Source: Pedosphaera sp.
Lineage (GTDB): Bacteria; Verrucomicrobiota; Verrucomicrobiia; Limisphaerales; Pedosphaeraceae
Direction: 5' to 3'
NCBI GenBank assembly: GCA_028293465.1
Contig: JAQGOT010000769.1
Location: forward strand, 1 to 17,563
DNA length: 17,563 nucleotides
Numbering within the stretch: position 1 is the first letter of the stretch; each line of letters opens with the position of its first letter. Below are positions 8,105-14,265 of the stretch, in pieces. Position numbers and translations under genes: made by a program. The notes under the pieces were generated by a model. That model worked only from the letters and a program-made list of their open reading frames with translations. It made no database searches and had not been told where the DNA came from.

Positions 8105-8168
8105 CCGCTCTCCAGCTCTCTCCCCGCGCCTGCGGACGCGGGGAGAGAGGAGCGGTAGACGTTTTTTT
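8105..8168 (+). terminator. Strong intrinsic terminator, or REP-like palindrome, on the + strand
   Basis: A 13-bp perfect stem (8116-8128 with 8137-8149; core CTCTCCCCGCG) has an 8-base loop. It is extended by a second 6-bp stem, CCGCTC/GAGCGG (8105-8110 with 8150-8155), across a 5-base bulge. Seven T follow at 8162-8168. It insulates the arsenic operon from upstream transcription. GC palindromes of this form are also found as dispersed repeats in many genomes. Confidence 0.8.
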
Positions 8169-8226
8169 CGGAAGCCTTCCAAAGGCAACTTCATGCCGGC
8201 TGGGGCGTGAGGACATTCAATCCTAG

Positions 8227-8254
8227 TTGACATATACTCCATCGAGTATATGCT
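8227..8254 (+). promoter_or_regulatory. arsR promoter
   Basis: A consensus -35 box TTGACA (8227-8232) and a -10 box TATGCT (8249-8254) are spaced by 16 bp. A transcript would start at about 8260-8262, only a few bases before the arsR ATG at 8264. No Shine-Dalgarno sequence is present. The arsR message is therefore predicted to be leaderless or nearly so. Confidence 0.7.
8231..8252. promoter_or_regulatory. Probable ArsR operator
   Basis: A perfect inverted repeat, CATATACTC then a 4-base spacer then GAGTATATG, lies across the spacer between the -35 and -10 boxes and touches both. ArsR/SmtB-family repressors bind AT-rich palindromes of this size. Bound repressor would exclude RNA polymerase, and arsenite would release it. 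Confidence 0.78.
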
Positions 8255-8263
8255 CACCGAGAC

Positions 8264-8674
8264 ATGGATCCGAAGTTGTTGGAAATTTACCGGTGTCTGT
8301 GCGACGAAACGCGCCTCCGCCTGTTGCATCTCCTGAAGCAGGGGCCGTTGTGTGTGTGCCATTTTCAAACCATCCTGGACGTGCCGCAGGTGGCGATCTC
8401 CAAGCACCTGGCTTATTTACGCCAACACGGTTTGGTGACGGCCCAACGCCATGAGCAGTGGATGATTTACCGGCTGTCGGAGCCGTCCCCCCGCGAATTG
8501 CACCTGCAACTTCAATGTTTGCAAGATTGCGTGCAGGCATACCCGGTCTTCAAGAGTGATTTGCGCCGTCTCAAAACCCTGCGGCGGGATTGCGGCTGGG
8601 TGGCGGAGGTGGCATCGCCGAAGAACAAGGGTGGCCGTGGCAAACGAATGCCGGCTGCCTGCTGCGACAAATGA
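8264..8674 (+). CDS. arsR: ArsR-family arsenite-responsive repressor
   Basis: A 136-residue winged-helix repressor. The N-terminal half is a typical ArsR fold: RLRLLHLLKQGPLCVCHFQTIL, then a recognition helix PQVAISKHLAYLRQHGLV and the wing. Cysteines C30 and C32 in LCVCHF match the CVC arsenite site on the DNA-binding helix of the E. coli R773 type. A second possible thiol site is the vicinal pair C133-C134 near the C-terminus; C85, C89 and C110 are also present. By family knowledge it represses its own operon until As(III) or Sb(III) binds. The operator palindrome 12 bp upstream of the ATG supports this. It is the first gene of the arsR-DUF6428-arsC-aquaporin operon. Confidence 0.94.
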   Translation: MDPKLLEIYRCLCDETRLRLLHLLKQGPLCVCHFQTILDVPQVAISKHLAYLRQHGLVTAQRHEQWMIYRLSEPSPRELHLQLQCLQDCVQAYPVFKSDLRRLKTLRRDCGWVAEVASPKNKGGRGKRMPAACCDK

Positions 8675-8725
8675 TTTTGCGCCAAGCCGTCCGATTTAAC
8701 CCGCCAAAGAAACGCATTCTAAATT

Positions 8726-9208
8726 ATGAAACTCTCTGAATTTAAACAGCTCCTCGCGCGACAGGCCGACCGGAACATCCGGTTCGTGTTGCCGACCGGC
8801 ACCAAGATCCCGCCGCAAGCCCATGTGACCGAAGTGGCGCGGATTGAGAAGCGGTTCATTGATTGCGGCGGCACTTTCAGGACGGAGTTTATGTGCCGCC
8901 TGCAAACCTGGTTTTCGGACGATACGAACCACCGGCTCACCGCGGGCAAACTGCTCGGCATTCTGCAGAAGTCAGCCGCGTTCCTGGAAACGGAAAACAT
9001 GGAGGTGGACGTGGAATACGAGGCGCCTTTTATTTCCCAGTTTCCGGTGACCAGCGTGGCGACGGATGGCGGTGTCCTGGAGATTCATCTGGGGACCAAA
9101 CACACGGCTTGCCTGGCGGAGGACAAGTGCCTGCCGCCTTCCCTGGTGACAAAAGCCGCCTTCTTGAACCCGATTCCAGAACTGGCACCGGCCAAGTGCT
9201 GTTCTTAG
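8726..9208 (+). CDS. DUF6428 family protein of the arsenic operon
   Basis: A 160-residue soluble protein with no signal peptide or membrane segment. It carries HVTEVARIEKRFIDCGGT (33-50), the conserved core I associate with DUF6428 proteins, which are often found beside arsR and arsC. Other visible conserved-looking parts are TWFSDDTNHRL (61-71) and TKHTACLAEDKC (124-135). Cysteines are C47, C57, C129, C135 and the terminal pair C158-C159. A thiol-based metalloid-binding or redox role is inferred from these and from the position, 51 bp after arsR and 11 bp before arsC. No activity is known to me. No clear ribosome site precedes the ATG. Confidence 0.82.
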   Translation: MKLSEFKQLLARQADRNIRFVLPTGTKIPPQAHVTEVARIEKRFIDCGGTFRTEFMCRLQTWFSDDTNHRLTAGKLLGILQKSAAFLETENMEVDVEYEAPFISQFPVTSVATDGGVLEIHLGTKHTACLAEDKCLPPSLVTKAAFLNPIPELAPAKCCS

Positions 9209-9219
9209 CGGCTGATGTC

Positions 9220-9654
9220 ATGACAACAAAAAAGCCAACCATTTTGATTTTATGCACGGGCAATTCGTGTCGCAGTCATATCGCGGAAGGCATTCTCCGC
9301 AAGGCGGCAGGGGATTTGCTGGATGTCCAGAGCGCCGGCTCGAAGCCGGCGGGTTATGTGCATCCGCTCGCGATCCAGGTGATGAATGAAATCGGCATCG
9401 ATATTTCAGGGCACCGTTCCAAGCCGCTGAGCGAGTTTCTCGATGGGAAGGTGGAGACGGTCATCACCGTCTGTGGCAATGCGGATCAGGCATGCCCGAT
9501 TTTTCCCGGCCAGGTGAACCGGCATCACTGGCCGTTTTATGATCCCGCCCATGCCGAAGGCACGGAGGCGGAGAAGTTGCAGGTGTTCCGGCGGGTGCGC
9601 GATGAAATGCGCAGCGTTTTTGAAGCGTACGCCGCCGGCCGGACTGATCGATGA
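9220..9654 (+). CDS. arsC: Arsenate reductase, thioredoxin-coupled (low-molecular-weight phosphatase fold)
   Basis: A 144-residue cytoplasmic enzyme that reduces As(V) to As(III). The phosphatase loop CTGNSCR (C12-x5-R18) holds the nucleophilic cysteine. C85 and C92 (VCGNADQAC) are the cysteines that relay the disulphide to the surface in the pI258 family, and DP at 108-109 provides the general acid. C17 is also conserved. This is the thioredoxin-linked class, not the glutaredoxin-linked R773 class. I chose the ATG 11 bp after the DUF6428 stop because the frame upstream overlaps that gene without family character. The stop overlaps the aquaporin start (ATGA), implying translational coupling. 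Confidence 0.96.
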   Translation: MTTKKPTILILCTGNSCRSHIAEGILRKAAGDLLDVQSAGSKPAGYVHPLAIQVMNEIGIDISGHRSKPLSEFLDGKVETVITVCGNADQACPIFPGQVNRHHWPFYDPAHAEGTEAEKLQVFRRVRDEMRSVFEAYAAGRTDR

Positions 9655-10322
9655 AGAGGAAATGTTTCGCCGAGTTGCTGGGGACGTTCGCGCTGGTTTT
9701 CGCGGGGACGGGGGCCATTGTCGTCAATGAAGTCACCGGCGGCACGATCTCACACGCTGGTATTGCGCTGACGTTCGGCCTGGTGGTGTTGGTCATGATT
9801 TACACCGTGGGGGAGGTTTCGGGCGCGCACCTGAACCCGGCGGTGACGCTGGGTTTTTGGGCAGCGCGACGGTTTCCCGCAAGTTCAGTGGTTCCCTATC
9901 TCGTGAGCCAATGTGCGGGGGCGTTCCTGGCCAGCGGTTTGTTGCGCGGGCTATTTCCGCAACATCAACTGCTCGGAGCGACGCAACCGGCGGGGCCGGT
10001 GCTTCAATCCTTCATTCTGGAGGTGGTGCTCACTGCGCTGCTGATGTTCGTGATCCTGAATGTTTCCACCGGGGCGAAGGAGAAGGGGATCACGGCCGGC
10101 ATTGTGGTGGGGGCGGTGATTGGATTGGAGGCGATGTTCGCGGGGCCGATTTGCGGCGCGTCGATGAATCCGGCCCGGTCGCTCGCGCCGGCGCTGGTTT
10201 CGGGGCATCCGCAGCATCTCTGGGTTTACCTGGCGGCACCGGTCCTCGGGGCGGTGTGTGCGGTCGGCGGTTGCCGATGTGTGCAAGAGGACGGGTGCTG
10301 TGTGGCCAGATCCGACAACTAA
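9651..10322 (+). CDS. Aquaporin/MIP channel of the arsenic operon (AqpS-like role)
   Basis: A 223-residue channel with six membrane helices (about 6-26, 35-54, 83-103, 120-138, 147-167, 190-210). Both half-helix NPA motifs are intact: SGAHLNPAVT (NPA 62-64) and GASMNPARS (NPA 173-175), with the selectivity-filter arginine R176. It overlaps arsC by 4 bp, so the product of ArsC and the channel are made together. In Sinorhizobium meliloti the aqpS gene replaces the arsenite pump, and As(III) made by ArsC leaves down its gradient; the same role is inferred here. An unusual C-terminal tail holds four cysteines, C208, C210, C216 and C217. The stop codon coincides with the target site of the adjoining MITE. 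Confidence 0.92.
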   Translation: MKRKCFAELLGTFALVFAGTGAIVVNEVTGGTISHAGIALTFGLVVLVMIYTVGEVSGAHLNPAVTLGFWAARRFPASSVVPYLVSQCAGAFLASGLLRGLFPQHQLLGATQPAGPVLQSFILEVVLTALLMFVILNVSTGAKEKGITAGIVVGAVIGLEAMFAGPICGASMNPARSLAPALVSGHPQHLWVYLAAPVLGAVCAVGGCRCVQEDGCCVARSDN

Positions 10323-10482
10323 GGCCTCGTGCAGAAATAACCTGACCCGATCTGCTGGTTCTCCGGGCGCCAGCCGGCGTTGCTCCTCGGTCTCAGATCA
10401 CCTTGGATATGCTCCCTCGTCGCGCCTTGGCTGGCACCCGGAGGCCAGCGCATCTCGTATCAGCTTATTTCTGCACGAGGCC
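10323..10482. mobile_element. MITE-like element with IS5-like ends (160 bp)
   Basis: The perfect 18-bp terminal inverted repeats (10323-10340 and 10465-10482) begin GGCCTCGTGCAG and end AAATAA. The similarity continues imperfectly inward, so that about 55-bp arms (to about 10378 and from about 10429) form one long foldback. CTAA lies at the left border (10319-10322) and is also found at the right (10482-10485), sharing one base with the terminal repeat; this fits a YTAR target duplication as made by IS5. The right end read inward (AATAAGCTGATACGAGAT) resembles the end of IS5 as I remember it. There is no transposase, so movement would need an enzyme supplied in trans. Placed directly after the aquaporin stop, the RNA hairpin may also end the operon. 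Confidence 0.75.
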
Positions 10483-10658
10483 TAACCGCATGGAGCGGGT
10501 AAAGTTGTGGTGAAATCCAGGAGCGGCTGGCGGTTTGACGATGTTGCGCACCGGGATCCCGTCCCGCGTGCGTGAGGACGGTTACGGTTCGTGGGTTGGG
10601 CAACACGCGATCGCCTCGTCATCTGCCGAGATGAGGGTTAAGAACTCATTTCTGCGGA
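10483..10658. other. Spacer after the MITE
   Basis: This separates the element from the convergent PEP-CTERM gene. A 6-bp stem with a 4-base loop, TCATCT/AGATGA (10619-10634), is present without a T-run. No gene is seen. Confidence 0.4.
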
Positions 10659-11507
10659 TCAATAAGCTGACTGGCGGCGTTTCAGCAGGACGCAGGCAAG
10701 GAGGCCCAACCCGGTCAAAACGAAAGTGGAAGGTTCCGGTGCTATTTCGATGGTTTTATCCTTGCTGATGAGCGCCGTGCCACCGGCAGCAATGGTCAGA
10801 TCCCATTGCAGCGCCCAGGTTGCGTTGCCGGGGCCCACCGGGCCGAGGCTGTTGTTGAGGGTGGTCTGGGTTAGATCATTCAGTTCGCCGAGCGTTTGGC
10901 CGAAGAGGGCAGCCTCACCGTGGTTTGCGCCCGGGGTGACAACTGTTTCGTGGAAAGCCAGAGTCCCTTCGCTTTGGAAGGCATCGTAAAAGCGACCCTG
11001 CCCGTTTAGTCCCAGTTGGAGGGTATCGTTTCCGGGGGTGCCGGCCAGGTCGAAATCCGAATACTGGAAGAAGTGAAGGCTCAGCGACGAGCTGGACAGG
11101 TTCTGGATCCGGATGACCTCGCCGATGTGGGAGGATCCACTGCCGGCGAATCCGCCAGTCAGGCTGTAATCCACTTCGATGCTAAGCTGCAAGTTGGCGT
11201 ACGTGGTGTACAAAGTCCGGGCGTCGGGTGTGGTGACGGTTGCCGCGCTGATGGTGTTAATGGCAGCTTCAGGGCCATTGCCAATCCCGAACCAAAACCA
11301 TTGCTGGTGGAGTTGATTTTGGCCGTCCACCGCCCACTGGGACATTCCGGCCTGGGTGCCGACGTCCACCTTAACGGCCGAATTGTTGTCGGTCAGATTA
11401 TAAACCTGTGCTTTGCACGGCAAAACGAATGCCGGAAAGGCGAGTGCAAAGGCCAAAAGCCGAAGGGAAAGGAGTTTCCCGGTGAGATAGTTAGTCGCGT
11501 CCTTCAT
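10659..11507 (-). CDS. PEP-CTERM sorting domain protein
   Basis: A 282-residue exported protein. The signal peptide (about 1-33, core LLSLRLLAFALAFPAFVLP) ends CKA before Q34. The body (35-250) is beta-rich, with many Ser, Thr, Gly and Asn residues, and has no recognised catalytic motif. The C-terminus is a complete PEP-CTERM tail: PEPS at 257-260, a hydrophobic helix to about 275, then KRR. In this system an exosortase processes the tail and the protein is delivered to the surface or extracellular matrix; no exosortase is in the window. I placed the start at the ATG at the signal peptide. The frame extends 77 codons further upstream but without family character. No clear ribosome site is seen. 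Confidence 0.88.
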   Translation of the reverse strand: MKDATNYLTGKLLSLRLLAFALAFPAFVLPCKAQVYNLTDNNSAVKVDVGTQAGMSQWAVDGQNQLHQQWFWFGIGNGPEAAINTISAATVTTPDARTLYTTYANLQLSIEVDYSLTGGFAGSGSSHIGEVIRIQNLSSSSLSLHFFQYSDFDLAGTPGNDTLQLGLNGQGRFYDAFQSEGTLAFHETVVTPGANHGEAALFGQTLGELNDLTQTTLNNSLGPVGPGNATWALQWDLTIAAGGTALISKDKTIEIAPEPSTFVLTGLGLLACVLLKRRQSAY

Positions 11508-11812
11508 AAGTTGCGGGTTGCTGATTATGAAGGCCAGATTAGGTGATGAACACCCTACTGAATTGTCGTCCGGGAAGTCAAGACATTCCCCGACTTTTAT
11601 GAAAAGCGTTGGGCAAGTTGTCGCCCGTTTTCCTGGAGGGCATGGTTCTTGACCAGAAAGAAGGAGCCGCATAGGTGCGGACCATGAAGGGAAGCAAACC
11701 GCAACATTGCGGTTGAATTGGAAATTGGACAACGCCACGGCTTATGATTAGCGGTTGACGTCCTTGGATTGCGTGGTTTAGCTCATTGGTCGGCAGCAAT
11801 ACCGACAACAGC
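11508..11812. other. Divergent intergenic region with operator-like palindrome
   Basis: This lies between the divergent PEP-CTERM and lipoprotein genes. It holds a perfect inverted repeat, AACCGCAA-CA-TTGCGGTT (11697-11714), preceded by a smaller one, CCGCA-4-TGCGG (11667-11680). A possible -35 box, TTGACG (11755-11760), for the + strand gene has only a poor -10 partner. No gene is seen. Confidence 0.5.
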
Positions 11813-12253
11813 ATGAACGAAAAACGAAGAATTCTCAACACACTCCTCATAGCGGTTTGGTGCATACTGGGGGCGGTGCTTTTGGCCGGGTGCGCAAGCC
11901 CTTCGACGGTGGCGGAGAGGAAAGAACAAAGGGCGGCGGAGAAAGCGGCGAAGACGCCCTACGGCAGATTGATCGCCGAAGGAGCGGCTTATCTCAACTG
12001 GCTTACGCAGCAGGACAAGCTGCCGGGCATTCGCCGGAACGACCATGGGTCGATTGCAAGCGCGCCGGAGGTCCTGGGCGAGGGGGCGGTGACGTATCCG
12101 GCGACGGTCGTTTTCAGCCTGACCAAGGACCGGGACCCGTCCGCGTATGAATATACGCTCCTGAAGCCGGATCCTACGGCCGCGTGGCAACTCGTCAAGG
12201 CGACGCGGATGGACAGGAACGGCCGGGTGCTTGAGGATTTGTTAGCCAAGTGA
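11813..12253 (+). CDS. Small lipoprotein, function unknown
   Basis: A 146-residue protein with a basic N-terminus, a hydrophobic segment and a lipobox LAGC (C27), so it should be lipidated and held in the membrane facing the periplasm. A charged helical stretch follows (AERKEQRAAEKAAK, 34-47). The C-terminal part (about 92-140) reads like a small alpha/beta domain: TYPATVVFSLTKDRD, YEYTLLKPDPTAAWQLVKATRMDRNGR. I do not recognise the family. The ATG at 11813 fits the signal best; an in-frame ATG nine codons earlier is possible. It converges with doxX-like, and their stops lie in the two arms of one hairpin. Confidence 0.75.
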   Translation: MNEKRRILNTLLIAVWCILGAVLLAGCASPSTVAERKEQRAAEKAAKTPYGRLIAEGAAYLNWLTQQDKLPGIRRNDHGSIASAPEVLGEGAVTYPATVVFSLTKDRDPSAYEYTLLKPDPTAAWQLVKATRMDRNGRVLEDLLAK

Positions 12254-12292
12254 GGCCGGCTTTCGCGGCCGCCTTTCATTCACTTGGTTTTT
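12246..12292 (+). terminator. Terminator hairpin between convergent genes, with both stop codons in its arms
   Basis: Outer arms CCAAGTGA (12246-12253) and TCACTTGG (12280-12287) are perfectly complementary. Inside is a GGCCG/CGGCC stem (12254-12258 with 12266-12270). Five T follow at 12288-12292. The lipoprotein TGA ends the left arm, and the DoxX TGA (minus) begins the right arm. The T-run makes it directional for the + strand; the minus side has no U-run. Confidence 0.7.
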
Positions 12293-12693
12293 CGGCGCGC
12301 ATCCAGGCTTGGTTTGCCCGCGCCCCTGGCCACCACCAACAGCAGCCCACCCATAATGGAAAGGTTCTTCAGGAAGTGAACCATCTGCGTTTGTTTCTCG
12401 GCCCCGGTGTAGGCCCAGAAGTTATGGAAGATGACAGAGGCGGTGATCAAAAAAATGATGAGCGCCAAGGCTCCCCAGCGCGCTTTGAATCCGAGCAGGA
12501 CCGATAGTCCGCCCCCGAGTTCGAAGACGATGGCCAACGTCAGCAGAACCGGAATGGCAACCATCCCCTTGGAGGCCATGTAACCGGCCGTGCCCGGCCA
12601 GTCGGCGATTTTACCGCCGGCGCTGAGGATGAAAATCAGGCTGAGCAGGATTCTGCCCAGCAGGGTGAGGGCGGGTTCAAGTCTGGGGTTCAT
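12280..12693 (-). CDS. DoxX family membrane protein
   Basis: A 137-residue protein with four membrane helices (about 10-26, 46-67, 72-92 and 107-122). The pattern GRILLSLIFILSAGGKIADWPGTAGYMASKG (13-43) is the DoxX signature, and ELGGGLSVLLGFKARWGA (58-75) is also typical. Members of this family are poorly understood; some are linked to quinone or thiol redox chemistry at the membrane. The start overlaps the stop of the upstream lipoprotein (ATGA), so the two are probably translated as a coupled pair. The C-terminal tail is basic (DARRKTK). Confidence 0.92.
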   Translation of the reverse strand: MNPRLEPALTLLGRILLSLIFILSAGGKIADWPGTAGYMASKGMVAIPVLLTLAIVFELGGGLSVLLGFKARWGALALIIFLITASVIFHNFWAYTGAEKQTQMVHFLKNLSIMGGLLLVVARGAGKPSLDARRKTK

Positions 12694-13298
12694 TTGTGAT
12701 TTTTGACCTGGTTCGTGCCCGAGGTTCGTGTTTTCGAGAGCAACAGCGCGAACACTTCTTGATTCAGGTTTGTCAACTTCCCGTTCAGGTCCGCCAGCGC
12801 ACGGGCGCGGTCGGGTTGCAGCTCGTTTTCACCGGCAACTTTCGCGAGGTGCGCCGCATAACTCAGCGCCTCGCTCTGGCTTAAGAGCAAGCTCAGCTCA
12901 AATTCATCGCCGGATTGGCCCAGCAGTTCCTTCTGCTTGGTGGCGGCGATGGCTTCGCGCGTGGCGGCCTCGCCGGGAGGGAGCCGGGTGTCGGCCAGAT
13001 CGAGCGAAGGATCCTGTCTGGCGAATTCCTCCAACTGCTTGGCGCCGGTGCCGGAGGCGGTGGCGATTTTCTTGACGAGGATTTTGACATCGCTTTGCTC
13101 CCGCTTGATGAAACGCAGCAGGCTGACATCCTTTTCATCGGACAGAAGTTGGTGGAGCAAACTGTAGCAGTTGTCGCGGGTCGCCTGCGCCGCGCCGCCT
13201 CCGCCCGAAGGCTTGGGTTTCGGCGATTGACAGCCCGTCACCACCCAGGCGATCAACAGAATGAAGGCGAGCAACGGGTGAATACGCTTCATGGTCAT
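12690..13298 (-). CDS. Helical lipoprotein, function unknown
   Basis: A 202-residue protein with a lipobox VTGC (C23) after a hydrophobic signal, then a Gly/Pro/Lys linker (24-40). The remaining 160 residues are predicted almost fully helical (for example KREQSDVKILVKKIA, ATKQKELL, FELSLLLSQSEALSYAAHLAKVA). The shape recalls four-helix bundle periplasmic proteins such as DUF4142, but the defining motifs are not clear, so I leave it unassigned. It overlaps the DoxX gene by 4 bp, which suggests a two-gene unit at the envelope. An alternative start is the second ATG, two codons later. Confidence 0.78.
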   Translation of the reverse strand: MTMKRIHPLLAFILLIAWVVTGCQSPKPKPSGGGGAAQATRDNCYSLLHQLLSDEKDVSLLRFIKREQSDVKILVKKIATASGTGAKQLEEFARQDPSLDLADTRLPPGEAATREAIAATKQKELLGQSGDEFELSLLLSQSEALSYAAHLAKVAGENELQPDRARALADLNGKLTNLNQEVFALLLSKTRTSGTNQVKNHK

Positions 13299-13454
13299 TT
13301 ACATTAGCACCAGCAACCCGTTCAGGCAAAGAGGAGCGCCTCGAACGTGCCTTGGAATTGAAAACGGAAACGACCTGTGCCGACCAACCGTGGGCTCGAT
13401 GACCCCGTGGAGCGGGATGGTCGAACGCGTCCGGATTCGTTGGTCAGCGCAGGT

Positions 13455-13928
13455 TTACGGATTTTTAGCGGGCGGCACCTCGATGCCGAGTGCCGAGGCC
13501 AGGTCGATTTCGTGCTCCTGCTCCTGCACGATGATCCCGCGCAGCGTCTCGCTTAAGGCAAATTCCCCCATCGCCTCGGCCTGACGGATGCGGTCGCGAT
13601 AGCGCCCGACCGTGGCCCGTTCGTTCTCCAGATCCGCACGCAGCATTTCGACCGGGTCATTTGAAGTTTTGACCGGCTTGGGCATTACTCCCGGCATGCC
13701 CCCCAGATAATCGATCTGTTTGGCAATTTTGATGGCGTGCTGCAGTTCTTCGCCGGCGTGCACTTCCAATTCCCGAGCGATGTCGGTGTACGCGGCCCCC
13801 TTGAGCACCTGGCTGTACACGGTGTACGCGATGATGGCCTGGTATTCGCCGGCGAGATCCTCGTTGAGCAATTGGATCATCTGTTCACGGGTGATAATCG
13901 ATTCTGATTTCATTTCTTCTTTAGCCAT
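13455..13928 (-). CDS. Ferritin-like (bacterioferritin-type) di-iron protein
   Basis: A 157-residue four-helix bundle protein. Metal ligands are visible with bacterioferritin spacing: E28 (GEYQAIIAY), E61 and H64 (EELQHA), E103 (ENERATVGRY), E136 and H139 (EQEHE). The 33-residue gap between first and second glutamates occurs in both halves. Such proteins oxidise and store iron or protect against peroxide. There is no signal peptide, so it acts in the cytoplasm. AAGGAAA lies just upstream of the ATG. A 9-bp hairpin lies 16-40 bp before the start. It sits in a run of stress-type genes with dodecin, CsbD and Ohr. Confidence 0.93.
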   Translation of the reverse strand: MAKEEMKSESIITREQMIQLLNEDLAGEYQAIIAYTVYSQVLKGAAYTDIARELEVHAGEELQHAIKIAKQIDYLGGMPGVMPKPVKTSNDPVEMLRADLENERATVGRYRDRIRQAEAMGEFALSETLRGIIVQEQEHEIDLASALGIEVPPAKNP

Positions 13929-13944
13929 AATTTTCCTTAAATTG

Positions 13945-14002
13945 GCAGCCGGGTTTCACACCCGGCTGCGTCTGAATGCGTCGGTGCGGGCCAGCGGCCC
14001 GC
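13945..14002 (-). promoter_or_regulatory. Two hairpins in the dodecin-ferritin spacer
   Basis: The first is a perfect 9-bp stem, GCAGCCGGG/CCCGGCTGC, with a 7-base loop (13945-13969). The second is a perfect 7-bp stem, GCGGGCC/GGCCCGC, with a 3-base loop (13986-14002). On the transcribed (minus) strand they follow the dodecin stop, and the first lies just before the ferritin ribosome site. No U-run of terminator quality follows either. They may stabilise the 3' end or tune ferritin translation. Confidence 0.5.
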
Positions 14003-14008
14003 CGGCGC

Positions 14009-14218
14009 TCAGTCTTCCACAGCAAAGCCGACCTTGAGAGTCACCTGCCAGTGGTCCACTTTTCCCTTGTTGATGCTGCCGCGCGTTTCGATCACCTGGA
14101 ACCAGCACAGTTGCTTGACGGTCTTGTGGGCGCGTTTAACCGCCTTGGCAACGGCATCCTCGATCGAAGTGGTGGAGGTGCCGGTGAGTTCGATGAGTTT
14201 ATAGACGCCGTCTTTCAT
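14009..14218 (-). CDS. Dodecin (flavin-binding small protein)
   Basis: A 69-residue protein matching the full length of dodecins, which form hollow dodecamers that store flavins and limit their photochemistry. W39, the residue that stacks on the flavin, and Q58, which contacts it, are both present at the expected 19-residue spacing. The opening VYKLIELTGTSTTSIEDAVAKAVKRA is characteristic. The start follows the family alignment; no ribosome site is obvious. It lies between CsbD and the ferritin-like gene on the same strand. Confidence 0.95.
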   Translation of the reverse strand: MKDGVYKLIELTGTSTTSIEDAVAKAVKRAHKTVKQLCWFQVIETRGSINKGKVDHWQVTLKVGFAVED

Positions 14219-14265
14219 GTTCGGTGTGGCCGTTGATGGCGCGGACGCCAGGTCGGTAAAGCGGC

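Noticed and set aside
8863..9219. Upstream extension of arsC
   Set aside because: It overlaps the DUF6428 gene in another frame. The ATG at 9220 gives the family N-terminus.
11755..11783. Promoter for the + strand lipoprotein
   Set aside because: TTGACG is acceptable as a -35 box but no convincing -10 box lies at the right distance.
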